Positions 1-6,350 of a stretch of 10,091 nt of DNA are shown piece by piece. The translations under genes and the position numbers were made by a program. Numbering within the stretch: the first letter of the stretch is position 1; each line of letters begins with the position of its first letter. Source of the DNA: an uncultured Collinsella sp. Lineage in GTDB: Bacteria > Actinomycetota > Coriobacteriia > Coriobacteriales > Coriobacteriaceae. The stretch is taken from contig USEK01000043.1 in NCBI GenBank assembly GCA_900553705.1, positions 1-10,091 on the forward strand, written 5' to 3'. Under the pieces are notes generated by a model that was given only the letters and a program-made list of their open reading frames with translations, made no database searches and had not been told where the DNA came from.

Positions 1-2030
1 CCCATGCCCACGCTTTCAACATGAGCGCTCAACGAACCCAACACCAAGAGAACCGCGCAAACCATTCCGGTGACAACGGGGTTGCGGCTAATCGCTGCTG
101 TCAACGCAGCGACGACGGAAATCACGCCGTATGCCATGACCAGCAACGGAATACTGCACAACACCGCCTCCCCCACCATGGACGTTGTCGAAGCTCCCGC
201 CCGAATGAGCGCGACGGGATACTCCGATCCACCCGCACCGTTCTTAATCACGGACACAACGACAGCGGGAACCATCGACACCAAAAGCAGCACCAAGCCA
301 AGCAGGAGAGCCAGCGCAACAGCCGTCAGAAAACGCACATGCGCTGTTGCGGGGATCTGGAGAACCAGAAGGGAACGACACTGCAGGTGGGTGCACGCGA
401 GCGATGTGACAACCACGGGCAACAGCAAAAATAAGGAGGGAAGCGCTGCCTGGAGATACGAAAGGAGGATTAATGGGGGCATCTTCGTACTTAACTCGTA
501 AACCTTGGGGTCCGGCAAGCTCGCGATCGACTCAAGCAGAAGGGCGCGCGCCTCCGCACGAGAAGGAGTCTCCGGCTCGATTCCGATCGATTGCAGGAGA
601 GTCGCATCTGCCGCGCCCAGCTCACCTCGAGCGCGCTCGTACGTCGCAAGGCTTCGAAACCCCTCCGCAGGCATAGGCGCGTACACGAAACCCGAAAGAG
701 CATCCCGCATGTCTTCCAGGGCCGCTTTGCCCTCGACGTCCATATTCGCAGCGTTCTGCTCTAGATACCGATCTATTGAACGGAGCTCCCCATCCCTATA
801 CCGAACAGCGGAAACGTTATCAGCGTCAGGAAACATCTCGACCAGAGCCGGGGCCAGCATCGTCGTCGACATTGCAATCGCGCATACGGCGAGGGTAGGA
901 GAACGCAGGAGCAGTTTCCCCATCGTTCTTACGTATGCAACGGCGGAGGCACAAGCGCTCGAACGAGTTGCCGTTCTCGATGCAGTGAAGGAACCTCTCT
1001 CAAGACAAATCGGGGATATCGGGCACGCGCAGCCGCTCTTTCCAGCAACGCAAAGCAGGCTAATTGCCAGCACCTCGATCCCGATTGCGCATACGAGGGC
1101 AATCGCGCCACGCTCGAAGCAAAGTCCAGGCAGATTCACTATCTGCGTTGTCGGGTACGGGCTATAGGCGCCGACGGTCAAGTCAGTGTTCGCATACGTA
1201 AGGGGATTCAACAGGGCGAACTCACGTAAAGCGATGGATCTTCCGTAATACCCGGGAACCATCGTCACCCCCATCAGGGCACATACGAACACGATTCCAA
1301 GCGTAGGGTTATTGGCAATCTTCACGGCAAGGTGAACGACAAGCGAGATGAACGCTGCCACCAAGAATTGCAAGATGGCCGTCTGCGCGAACACCAGCCA
1401 AGCCGGTTTGATAACCGGAGTCGCATATTGAATGTAGCCTATCGGATAGAACGGCGAGCCCGGGCCATTCTTCACAAGCGCGGCGATTATCCCTGGAAGA
1501 TTGATGGCGAGGACGGCAAGCATTGCAAAAACACTCGCCCATACGCTCGATGCAACAAGTCTACCCAGCTCGCCCATCGGTGCCTGGATGATGAGCTTTT
1601 CACGTTTGTTAAGACGCGCGGCAAGGAACGAGACGGCAACGGCCGTTGCGACCCATAGCAAGTACTCCTTCGATCCGTCATAATAGGTGTACTCTCCATC
1701 CGATATCTGCAGAAACGGAAGTAGGGGAGAGAGCGGTGCCAAGATAAGACGTCCCGCGGCAAGAGGGTACAGAAGCGCGGGCATGCTTGATGAAGAGGTA
1801 TAGACACCGTCCTCCCCCGCATTCACAAGCGCATCCGCATAGGATGCTGACAATTCCTGCTCAACACGGGTTATTCCCGACTCGAGGTATTCGACCCGTC
1901 CGTCGATGCCAGCCGCGCTCCTGAAGACGGGCAGAGCACAAAGAACCATCAACGCAACAACGACAACACAGAGCGACCTGGAGGAGAGAAGCGACCTAAA
2001 GATCGCCTTCGAGATTTTGAGCATATTCAT
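1..2030 (-). CDS. Large membrane protein: two fused ABC-2-like permease halves (partial, runs off the left edge)
   Basis: The minus strand is open without a stop from the ATG at 2030 to base 1, giving at least 676 codons; I read every codon. The N-terminus is MNMLKISKAIFRSLL, followed by a first membrane segment at about residues 19-36 and an outside loop. Further hydrophobic segments lie near 124-140, 160-186, 211-236, 243-262 and 310-330. A second, similar half starts near residue 370. The marker K-N-G-x-G-x-x-x-Y-P occurs at 187 and again at 596, and an N-P followed by a hydrophobic helix occurs at 241 and 650, both offset by 409 residues. This matches two ABC-2-type transmembrane domains in one chain; no ATPase motif is present. 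It lies 66 bases downstream of a small secreted protein, so export of, or immunity to, that peptide is the likely role (inference). A partner ATPase would be beyond base 1. A bacteriocin-associated integral membrane protein is the alternative family name. Confidence 0.8.
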   Translation of the reverse strand, partial: MNMLKISKAIFRSLLSSRSLCVVVVALMVLCALPVFRSAAGIDGRVEYLESGITRVEQELSASYADALVNAGEDGVYTSSSSMPALLYPLAAGRLILAPLSPLLPFLQISDGEYTYYDGSKEYLLWVATAVAVSFLAARLNKREKLIIQAPMGELGRLVASSVWASVFAMLAVLAINLPGIIAALVKNGPGSPFYPIGYIQYATPVIKPAWLVFAQTAILQFLVAAFISLVVHLAVKIANNPTLGIVFVCALMGVTMVPGYYGRSIALREFALLNPLTYANTDLTVGAYSPYPTTQIVNLPGLCFERGAIALVCAIGIEVLAISLLCVAGKSGCACPISPICLERGSFTASRTATRSSACASAVAYVRTMGKLLLRSPTLAVCAIAMSTTMLAPALVEMFPDADNVSAVRYRDGELRSIDRYLEQNAANMDVEGKAALEDMRDALSGFVYAPMPAEGFRSLATYERARGELGAADATLLQSIGIEPETPSRAEARALLLESIASLPDPKVYELSTKMPPLILLSYLQAALPSLFLLLPVVVTSLACTHLQCRSLLVLQIPATAHVRFLTAVALALLLGLVLLLVSMVPAVVVSVIKNGAGGSEYPVALIRAGASTTSMVGEAVLCSIPLLVMAYGVISVVAALTAAISRNPVVTGMVCAVLLVLGSLSAHVESVGM

Positions 2031-2061
2031 CGCCAACCTTAACCTCATCCAGTCGGAACAG

Positions 2062-2088
2062 AGGGGCCGAACAAAATGCTCGGCCCTT
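2062..2088 (-). terminator. Intergenic hairpin, possible leaky terminator or attenuator
   Basis: GGGCCGA (64-70 of this block, i.e. 2064-2070) pairs with TCGGCCC (2080-2086), extended by weaker pairs to 2062 and 2088, around a 9-base AT-rich loop. It lies between the small secreted protein and the permease, both on the minus strand. In the minus direction no clean U-tract follows, so partial termination or mRNA-end stabilisation that makes more secreted peptide than permease is more likely than full termination (inference). Confidence 0.45.
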
Positions 2089-2096
2089 CCTCGCAT

Positions 2097-2432
2097 CTAG
2101 TAGGTGCTATAGACAAATTGCCATTTATCAGTTGTGCCAAGAACACCACAGGAGCACATTGCAGCGAGGCGGGATTCCCTATGATGCGCGGATCGGCGAT
2201 AGCCATTTCGGTAGGAGATCGTCTTGTAAGAGATGTTGAACATCGAGATGCTGTGCCCGCTTACGCCGCGAGGACAGCTGTAGCTCCAGTAGGTATCGAC
2301 GACGTCGTCCGTATACCCGAGGGGCTCAACGAGGGCACACTGGCTGCTCTCCTGGGAAGGAGGCATCGGGGTATCCGCAAAAGCGGGGGCTCCCGGCAGC
2401 AACAGACAAAGAGCGAGGCCGAGGAAAACCAA
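2097..2432 (-). CDS. Small secreted protein, candidate bacteriocin (lactococcin 972-like)
   Basis: The frame encodes a signal peptide (hydrophobic run VFLGLALCLLLPG, then APAFA before D20) and a mature part of about 92 residues with four cysteines at 32, 53, 93 and 95 (numbered from the TTG at 2432). Cysteines and tyrosines are spread over a W-S-Y, Y-R-N-G-Y-R-R-S-A-H-H and C-S-C-G-V-L-G layout, ending W-Q-F-V-Y-S-T-Y. A secreted small protein with an aromatic end next to a dedicated large permease resembles lactococcin 972 systems (PF09683), but similarity is only in general layout. The start is a problem: TTG at 2432 has no good ribosome site and leaves a signal peptide without basic residues. 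The upstream part of the same frame (VLLKSCKLL) would supply them, and a well-placed ATG at 2463 is one base out of frame. The gene may carry a single-base indel. Confidence 0.6.
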   Translation of the reverse strand: MVFLGLALCLLLPGAPAFADTPMPPSQESSQCALVEPLGYTDDVVDTYWSYSCPRGVSGHSISMFNISYKTISYRNGYRRSAHHRESRLAAMCSCGVLGTTDKWQFVYSTY

Positions 2433-2460
2433 GAGCTTACACGACTTTAACAGTACTGAA

Positions 2461-2483
2461 CATAATCCTCTCCAATCTAGAGG
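2461..2483 (-). promoter_or_regulatory. Ribosome binding site and orphan ATG of the secreted-protein gene
   Basis: On the minus strand GGAGAGG (2473-2467) stands just before an ATG (2463-2461), the core GGAG being 6 bases away. That ATG reads MFSTVKVV and stops at 2439-2437, whereas the signal peptide lies one base over. CCTCT (2483-2479) can pair with AGAGG (2471-2467), so the ribosome site may also be masked by a 5-pair hairpin. Confidence 0.5.
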
Positions 2484-2494
2484 GGTTTCGGTTG

Positions 2495-2504
2495 CAGCAT
2501 GCTG
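2495..2504. promoter_or_regulatory. 10-base perfect palindrome CAGCATGCTG in the divergent region
   Basis: CAGCATGCTG is its own reverse complement. It lies where the -10 box of a minus-strand promoter would fall if TTGACT at 2527-2522 is its -35, so it could be an operator. Chance occurrence cannot be excluded. Confidence 0.25.
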
Positions 2505-2511
2505 TGATTAC

Positions 2512-2540
2512 TTGCCGGCAAAGTCAATTTAACATAAACT
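2512..2540 (+). promoter_or_regulatory. Candidate promoter for the DUF2975/regulator operon
   Basis: TTGCCG (2512-2517) and TAAACT (2535-2540) are separated by exactly 17 bases, each matching 4 of 6 sigma70 consensus bases. The -10 box covers most of the spacer of the inverted repeat at 2528-2546, so a protein bound there would block this promoter. Confidence 0.4.
2522..2527 (-). promoter_or_regulatory. Candidate -35 box for the secreted-protein/permease operon
   Basis: TTGACT on the minus strand abuts the inverted repeat at 2528. The matching -10 region near 2499-2504 (CAGCAT) is poor, so this is a weak prediction. Confidence 0.25.
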
Positions 2541-2546
2541 GTTAAA
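2528..2546. promoter_or_regulatory. Perfect inverted repeat TTTAACA-N5-TGTTAAA, candidate operator
   Basis: Two 7-base arms with a 5-base spacer lie between the divergent operons. The repeat overlaps the -10 box of the plus promoter and touches the -35 box of the minus promoter. The YozG-like Cro/CI regulator encoded at 3106 is the natural candidate ligand (inference from position). Confidence 0.45.
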
Positions 2547-2583
2547 AAGTAACCTGAGTTTTTTAAATTCTTCGGAGGTTATT

Positions 2584-3096
2584 ATGAGTTCCGACAATCG
2601 CACTCCCCGGCTTCATTCCTTCCGCATCGCATGTGCGATAGCCTCTGCGACCCTTTGCGCCACCGCCATCGCACAAGTGGCGTTCTCCTTAAAGCCAGCA
2701 ATCGAAGTGCTCAACAACCCTGTAATTGCAGACTCCCCCGCGTATCCAGCCCTTGCGATCTCGACATTGGTCCCTGCCGTCATCGGTATCGCTACGACCA
2801 TCCTCAGCGCCGTTCTCGTGTGGACGATCAAGAGCGGAGACCCCTTCAAGAAAGGGTCTGCGACATGCTTGAAGGTGCTCGGCATTCTCTTCGTTGTTCA
2901 AGCTGCCACCAGCCTCTACGCCGGCTCACTCAAAACCTCCGTTTCGATGTTTGGCGGCGAGGGGGTCGTCGGCGCCCAAGAGATCGCTTCATCATTCGAT
3001 TGGACCTCTCTGGTTCTCGGCATCGTCCTGTTCATGCTTTCCCAGCTCTTCTTGTACGCCCGAGAGCTGTACCTCGACTCCGACGAGATTGCGTAA
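2584..3096 (+). CDS. DUF2975-family four-helix membrane protein
   Basis: This 170-residue protein has four hydrophobic segments at about 14-36, 55-82, 95-114 and 139-160. Two features fit DUF2975: a G-D-P-F-K-K-G segment after helix 2 (85-91), matching the family's GxPF element, and the C-terminal L-S-Q-L-F-L-Y-A-R-E-L-Y-L-D-S-D-E, which resembles the family's Y-G-x-x-L-Q-x-x-S-D-E tail. The start is supported by GGAGG at 2574-2578, 5 bases upstream. The biochemical role of DUF2975 proteins is unknown to me. They commonly precede a small Cro/CI regulator, as here, with only 9 bases between the genes, so the pair probably forms a membrane-linked regulatory unit (inference). The divergent secreted-peptide/permease operon may be its target. 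Low-GC codon use compared with genes after 4480 suggests transfer. Confidence 0.8.
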   Translation: MSSDNRTPRLHSFRIACAIASATLCATAIAQVAFSLKPAIEVLNNPVIADSPAYPALAISTLVPAVIGIATTILSAVLVWTIKSGDPFKKGSATCLKVLGILFVVQAATSLYAGSLKTSVSMFGGEGVVGAQEIASSFDWTSLVLGIVLFMLSQLFLYARELYLDSDEIA

Positions 3097-3105
3097 GGAA
3101 ACGCC

Positions 3106-3357
3106 ATGCCCGTAATTGTTCGCCTCGACAAGATCATGGCCGAGCGAAAGATTTCCTCGAACGAACTTGCCGAAAGGATTGGAACCACGCCCGTGAACCT
3201 GTCCCGTATTAAAAAAGGGCATATTCGCGGCATTCGCTTCAACACACTCGAGCAGCTATGCCTCGCCCTTCGTTGCCAACCCGGAGACCTTCTCGAAGTC
3301 ATGAGCGAAGAGGATGCCCGAAAGGAGTTCGGACTCGATTGGTCCGCCGAGGATTAG
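3106..3357 (+). CDS. Cro/CI (XRE) family regulator, YozG-like
   Basis: The 83-residue protein is almost entirely one helix-turn-helix domain. It opens with M-P-V-I-V-R-L-D-K-I-M-A-E-R-K, carries the HTH at about 18-40 (S-S-N-E-L-A-E-R-I-G-T-T-P-V-N-L-S) and has the R-F-N-T-L-E-Q-L-C and C-R-C-Q-P-G-D-L-L-E type ending of the YozG group. The ribosome site AAGGAA (3095-3100) overlaps the stop of the DUF2975 gene, so translation is probably coupled. Such proteins bind short inverted repeats; the one at 2528-2546 is the obvious local candidate, which would mean autoregulation plus control of the divergent operon (inference). After residue 64 a charged tail runs to a TAG directly abutting, in the same frame, a tyrosine-recombinase remnant, so the last residues may derive from a junction. 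Confidence 0.85.
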   Translation: MPVIVRLDKIMAERKISSNELAERIGTTPVNLSRIKKGHIRGIRFNTLEQLCLALRCQPGDLLEVMSEEDARKEFGLDWSAED

Positions 3358-4083
3358 AGGGCGGTCGTACTCGCCCTGCACACGGGGATGCGAATCGGCG
3401 AGGTCTGCGGCCTTCGGTGGTGCGATGTGGATTTCGAGACGGGCCTGATCTCGATCAGACACTCAGTGGCGTACGCGAAGGGAATGGGTTCGTTCATCAA
3501 GGACACCAAGACCCATGACGCCAGGGGTATCCCCATCGACCCGGTCGGCCTACCCCCCTTCCTGAAGGAGACCCACGAGATCGACTGCGGAAAGCTGCGC
3601 TTGCGCGGCCTTACCGGGGCGGTCGAGATCGGGGACTGCTACATCCTGTCGGAGCCGGGCGCGACCTTCGCGACGACAAGCTATATCCGCAGGGCGTTCA
3701 AGACGTTCTCGGAGACCAACGGCCTCATGGGCACCAACGACGAGCTGATCACGTTCCACGGCCTTCGCCACACGTTCGCAACGCAGTGGATCCGCCAAGG
3801 CGGCGATATCAAGGCGCTCCAATCGATCCTCGGCCACAAGGACGCCATGGCGACGTTCAACGTCTACGCCGACATCGAGCCCATCTCCAAAATCCATAAC
3901 ATGCTGCGCGCCACGCCGTGCCTTTGGCGCGGGCACCTCGGGCCGAGGGTCGATCCGGGTCCCATGTTCCAACAGAGGATCCAGGAGTCCATCGAGACGC
4001 TCCAGGCGTTCGGCTACGGCATCACCGAGCCGGACGACCGAAATATCGCCATACGCGACGTGAAGACGAACAGTTGGCTCTAG
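3358..4083 (+). pseudogene. 5'-truncated tyrosine recombinase (phage/island-type integrase)
   Basis: Starting right after the TAG of the regulator, the frame reads R-A-V-V-L-A-L-H-T-G-M-R-I-G-E-V, the beginning of an integrase catalytic domain. Counting from 3358, all catalytic residues are visible: R12 (TGMRIGEV), K51 (TKTHDARGIP), H134 and R137 (HGLRH), H160 (LGH) and Y170 (NVYAD). A roughly 70-residue tail follows, to the TAG at 4081. The arm-binding and core-binding domains that normally precede R12 by 150 residues or more are absent, and no start with a ribosome site is evident before the ATG at 3388, so it is very likely an inactive remnant. It suggests that the bacteriocin-like region arrived with, or was rearranged by, an integrative element. 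The catalytic domain itself shows no internal stop or frameshift. Confidence 0.8.
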
Positions 4084-4139
4084 CTCACCGAGTACGCGGC
4101 AGTGCTGGGCGCATCCCAACTCAGGTCACGGTGGTCCGA

Positions 4140-4183
4140 TAGGGGCGCCGCCCGCGGCATGCGCCGCGGAGCGGTATCCCCTA
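4140..4183. repeat. Long GC-rich imperfect hairpin
   Basis: TAGGGG (4140-4145) pairs with CCCCTA (4178-4183), CCGC (4148-4151) with GCGG (4171-4174) and CCGCGG (4152-4157) with CCGCGG (4164-4169), around the loop CATGCG. This gives 16 pairs with one small internal loop and one bulge. No T-run follows, so it is not a classical terminator. It lies 57 bases after the integrase remnant and could mark an island boundary or act as a mRNA end. Confidence 0.5.
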
Positions 4184-4410
4184 CCGAAGGGCGGGGATGC
4201 CCTCCGCTTCCAGTTCGGAATCAGCCGTCGGAGGCGTTCGGCTGACTGCGGGAACGGCCTGTCCGCTCAATGTGTTCGGCTGAGATCGGAAATCAACCCA
4301 ACACGAGCCGGACACGCGCCAGACGGCTCTTCCCCGTACGGCCTTCCCCCTTACGCTCATGTTGCAGGCATGTAACGCCGCAGCGAGCGCGCCTTTTTTG
4401 CGCCAGACAG

Positions 4411-4432
4411 GTACAATGATGAACACTGTACC
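4411..4432 (+). promoter_or_regulatory. Candidate -10 box within inverted repeat GGTACA-N10-TGTACC
   Basis: TACAAT (4412-4417) is a good -10 box, 62 bases before the ACT gene, but no clear -35 is present. The 6-base arms GGTACA (4411-4416) and TGTACC (4427-4432) overlap the -10 box and the likely start of transcription, which is where a repressor site would lie. Confidence 0.35.
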
Positions 4433-4479
4433 GTAGCGGAGCGCCCCGCGCGCGCCGCAATCACGCGAAAGGGTTTCCC

Positions 4480-4767
4480 ATGGCCGAGATCTCGTCCTCC
4501 CGTATCGTCATCACCGTCCTTGGCAAGAACCGCCCCGGCATCGTCGCCGGCGTCACCCGCGTCCTGGGCGAGGCCAACGTCGACATCCGCGACATCACGC
4601 AGTCCATTATCGAGGACATCTTCACCATGACCATGCTGGCCGATACCGCCGAGTCCAAGCTCGACTTCGCCGAGCTGCAGAAGGCCCTGGCCGAGGCCGG
4701 CGAGCTTTCGGGCGTCAACGTGTCCATCCAGCGCGAGGACGTCTTTAACTTTATGTACCGCCTGTAG
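4480..4767 (+). CDS. ACT domain protein (UPF0237 type)
   Basis: The 95-residue protein is one ACT domain: the opening strand R-I-V-I-T-V-L-G-K-N-R-P-G-I-V-A-G-V, then L-G-E-A-N-V-D-I-R-D-I-T-Q, then M-T-M-L-A-D. The G-x-x-R-P-G-I-V element is the usual start of amino-acid-binding ACT domains. The length fits the stand-alone UPF0237 family (about 90 residues). GAAAGGG (4467-4473) is the ribosome site, 6 bases before the ATG. ACT domains bind small ligands, often amino acids, and form dimers; the ligand here is unknown. In many Gram-positive genomes this small protein precedes a DUF711/PFL-like gene, but here citrate synthase follows after 77 bases on the same strand, possibly in the same transcript since no terminator is seen between them. 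Confidence 0.9.
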   Translation: MAEISSSRIVITVLGKNRPGIVAGVTRVLGEANVDIRDITQSIIEDIFTMTMLADTAESKLDFAELQKALAEAGELSGVNVSIQREDVFNFMYRL

Positions 4768-4844
4768 CGAGCAAGCCGCTGGGGATAGCCTGACGCGCGC
4801 ATGTCCATGCAAGCCACCCCGATGCGGCCCGGAGAGGAGCGCGC

Positions 4845-6263
4845 ATGGCCTACGACGCCAAGAAAATCTATTACCGCTTCGATGACCACTTGAGCCGACT
4901 GGTTCTGGATTACGAAGCAAGCCGCCAGATTTCGTCTGAAAGCGAAAACCTCTACCACGGCCTGCCGACCGCCCCGTACGACGAGGGCCTGTTCGTAGAG
5001 CATAACGTCAAGCGCGGCCTGCGCAATGCCGACGGCTCGGGCGTGGTCGCGGGCCTTACCCGCATCTCGGACGTGCACGGCTACAACAAGGTCGACGGCA
5101 AAGTCGTGCCCGACCAGGGCAAGCTTACGCTGCGCGGCTACAGCATCGAGGACCTGGTCAACAACGCCCAGGCCGAGAATCGCTATGGCTACGAAGAGGT
5201 CGCCTACCTGCTCATCACGGGCTCGCTGCCCAACAAAGAGGAGCTCGACGGTTTTTGCGGACGTCTGGGCGCTTTTAGGCACCTGAGCGATGAGTACGTC
5301 AAAGAGTTCCCCATGACCACGGTGTCGTCGAGCATCATGAATGTGCTTCAGCGCGCCGTGCTGCTGCTCTACGCCTTCGACGCCGAGCCCGACGCCATTA
5401 CACCCGAGCACGAAATCGACGTCGCCATCTCCATGCTCGCCCGTCTCCCCCGCATCGCCGCCTTCGCGCATATGGCCTCGGTCGCCAAGCGTCGCGGCTC
5501 CGAGGTTCATGTACCGCACCCCACACCCGGCCTCTCCACCGCCGAGACCATCCTGCAGGTGCTTCGCGGCGGCATGGCATTCACCCGCGACGAAGCCATG
5601 CTGCTCGACGTGATGCTCATGCTGCATGCCGAGCACGGCGGCGGCAACAACTCCACGTTTGCCTGCCGCGTGCTGTCCTCCTCGGCCACCGACCCGTATT
5701 CCGCCTACGCCGCGGCCATCGGCTCGCTCAAGGGCCCGCGCCACGGCGGCGCCAACGCCAAGGTCGTGTCCATGCACGAGGACATCCGCGCGCATGTTTC
5801 CAATTGGGAGGACGAGGACGAGGTCGCAACCTATCTGGGCAAGATTCTCGACAAGCAGGCCTTCGACGGCACGGGCCTCATCTACGGTATGGGCCACGCC
5901 GTCTACACGCTGAGCGACCCGCGCGCCGAGGTGTGCCGCCGTTACGCGCGCACGCTTGCCGCCAAGAAGGACCTGGGCGATGAGTTCGCGCTCATCGAGC
6001 GCATCGAGCGCCTGGCCCCGCAAGTGATGCGCGATCACGGCATGACCAAGCCCATCTGCGCCAACATCGACCTGTACACAGGCTTTATCTACAAGATGCT
6101 CGGCGTGCCCGAGACGCTCTTTACGCCGCTGTTCGCCGTTGCCCGCATGGCCGGCTGGTCGGCGCACCGCATGGAAGAGCTCTTCTGCGCGCATCGCATC
6201 ATCCGTCCCGCGTATCGCCCGGTTATCGAGCCGCTGGAGTACAAGCCGCTCGCCGATCGCTAG
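4845..6263 (+). CDS. gltA: Citrate synthase (citrate/2-methylcitrate synthase)
   Basis: The protein condenses oxaloacetate with acetyl-CoA to citrate, the entry step of the TCA pathway and of 2-oxoglutarate supply in the cytoplasm. It has 472 residues. The catalytic residues are seen as H264 (E-H-G-G-G-N-N-S-T-F-A), H300 (G-P-R-H-G-G-A-N) and D409 (C-A-N-I-D-L-Y-T-G-F), with the F-T-P-L-F-A-V-A-R-M-A-G-W-x-A-H signature and the R-I-I-R-P end. An N-terminal extension of about 60 residues makes it longer than minimal citrate synthases. The ribosome site GAGAGGAG lies close before the ATG. A strong terminator follows at 6286-6325. Use of propionyl-CoA (2-methylcitrate synthase) cannot be excluded from sequence alone. 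Long open frames on the opposite strand are codon-bias shadows. Confidence 0.95.
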   Translation: MAYDAKKIYYRFDDHLSRLVLDYEASRQISSESENLYHGLPTAPYDEGLFVEHNVKRGLRNADGSGVVAGLTRISDVHGYNKVDGKVVPDQGKLTLRGYSIEDLVNNAQAENRYGYEEVAYLLITGSLPNKEELDGFCGRLGAFRHLSDEYVKEFPMTTVSSSIMNVLQRAVLLLYAFDAEPDAITPEHEIDVAISMLARLPRIAAFAHMASVAKRRGSEVHVPHPTPGLSTAETILQVLRGGMAFTRDEAMLLDVMLMLHAEHGGGNNSTFACRVLSSSATDPYSAYAAAIGSLKGPRHGGANAKVVSMHEDIRAHVSNWEDEDEVATYLGKILDKQAFDGTGLIYGMGHAVYTLSDPRAEVCRRYARTLAAKKDLGDEFALIERIERLAPQVMRDHGMTKPICANIDLYTGFIYKMLGVPETLFTPLFAVARMAGWSAHRMEELFCAHRIIRPAYRPVIEPLEYKPLADR

Positions 6264-6285
6264 GACGCGGACCGTTATAGAACCC

Positions 6286-6325
6286 AAGCGTGGCCAGGGC
6301 ATCACCGCCCTCGGCCACGCTTTTT
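6286..6325 (+). terminator. Rho-independent terminator after citrate synthase
   Basis: AGCGTGGCC (6287-6295) pairs with GGCCACGCT (6313-6321) and AGGGC (6296-6300) with GCCCT (6307-6311) around ATCACC, with one bulged C. The final T of the stem starts a run of five T. This is a strong stem followed directly by a U-tract. Confidence 0.92.
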
Positions 6326-6350
6326 ATGCCAGTAGAAAGGATCGCAACAA

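Larger units (their letters stand above)
4084..4479. other. Intergenic region of about 400 bases with hairpin, short repeats and promoter
   Basis: No convincing gene is seen. It contains the long hairpin at 4140-4183, two direct copies of GTTCGGCTGA (4236-4245 and 4274-4283, 38 apart), the first of which also forms an inverted repeat with TCAGCCG (4221-4227), and the promoter-like inverted repeat at 4411-4432. The 81-codon minus-strand frame at 4181-4426 lacks family resemblance and is not called. The region marks the border between accessory and housekeeping DNA. Confidence 0.5.

Noticed and set aside
21..1167. Plus-strand frames of 137, 143 and 220 codons
   Set aside because: They lie opposite the continuous minus-strand permease frame and read as Arg/Ser/His-rich low-complexity peptides; shadows.
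1309..1822. Short minus-strand frames of 77 and 111 codons
   Set aside because: They are in other frames of the same permease gene; the correct frame is open throughout.
2076..2450. Plus-strand frame of 124 codons
   Set aside because: It lies opposite the secreted protein, which has a clear signal peptide; no ribosome site or family resemblance.
4181..4426. Minus-strand frame of 81 codons in the gap before the ACT gene
   Set aside because: No recognisable domain, and it overlaps the promoter candidate of the ACT gene.
4461..6305. Minus-strand 614-codon frame opposite ACT and citrate synthase
   Set aside because: Long antisense frame caused by GC-rich codon bias; the plus strand has complete conserved enzymes with ribosome sites and a terminator.
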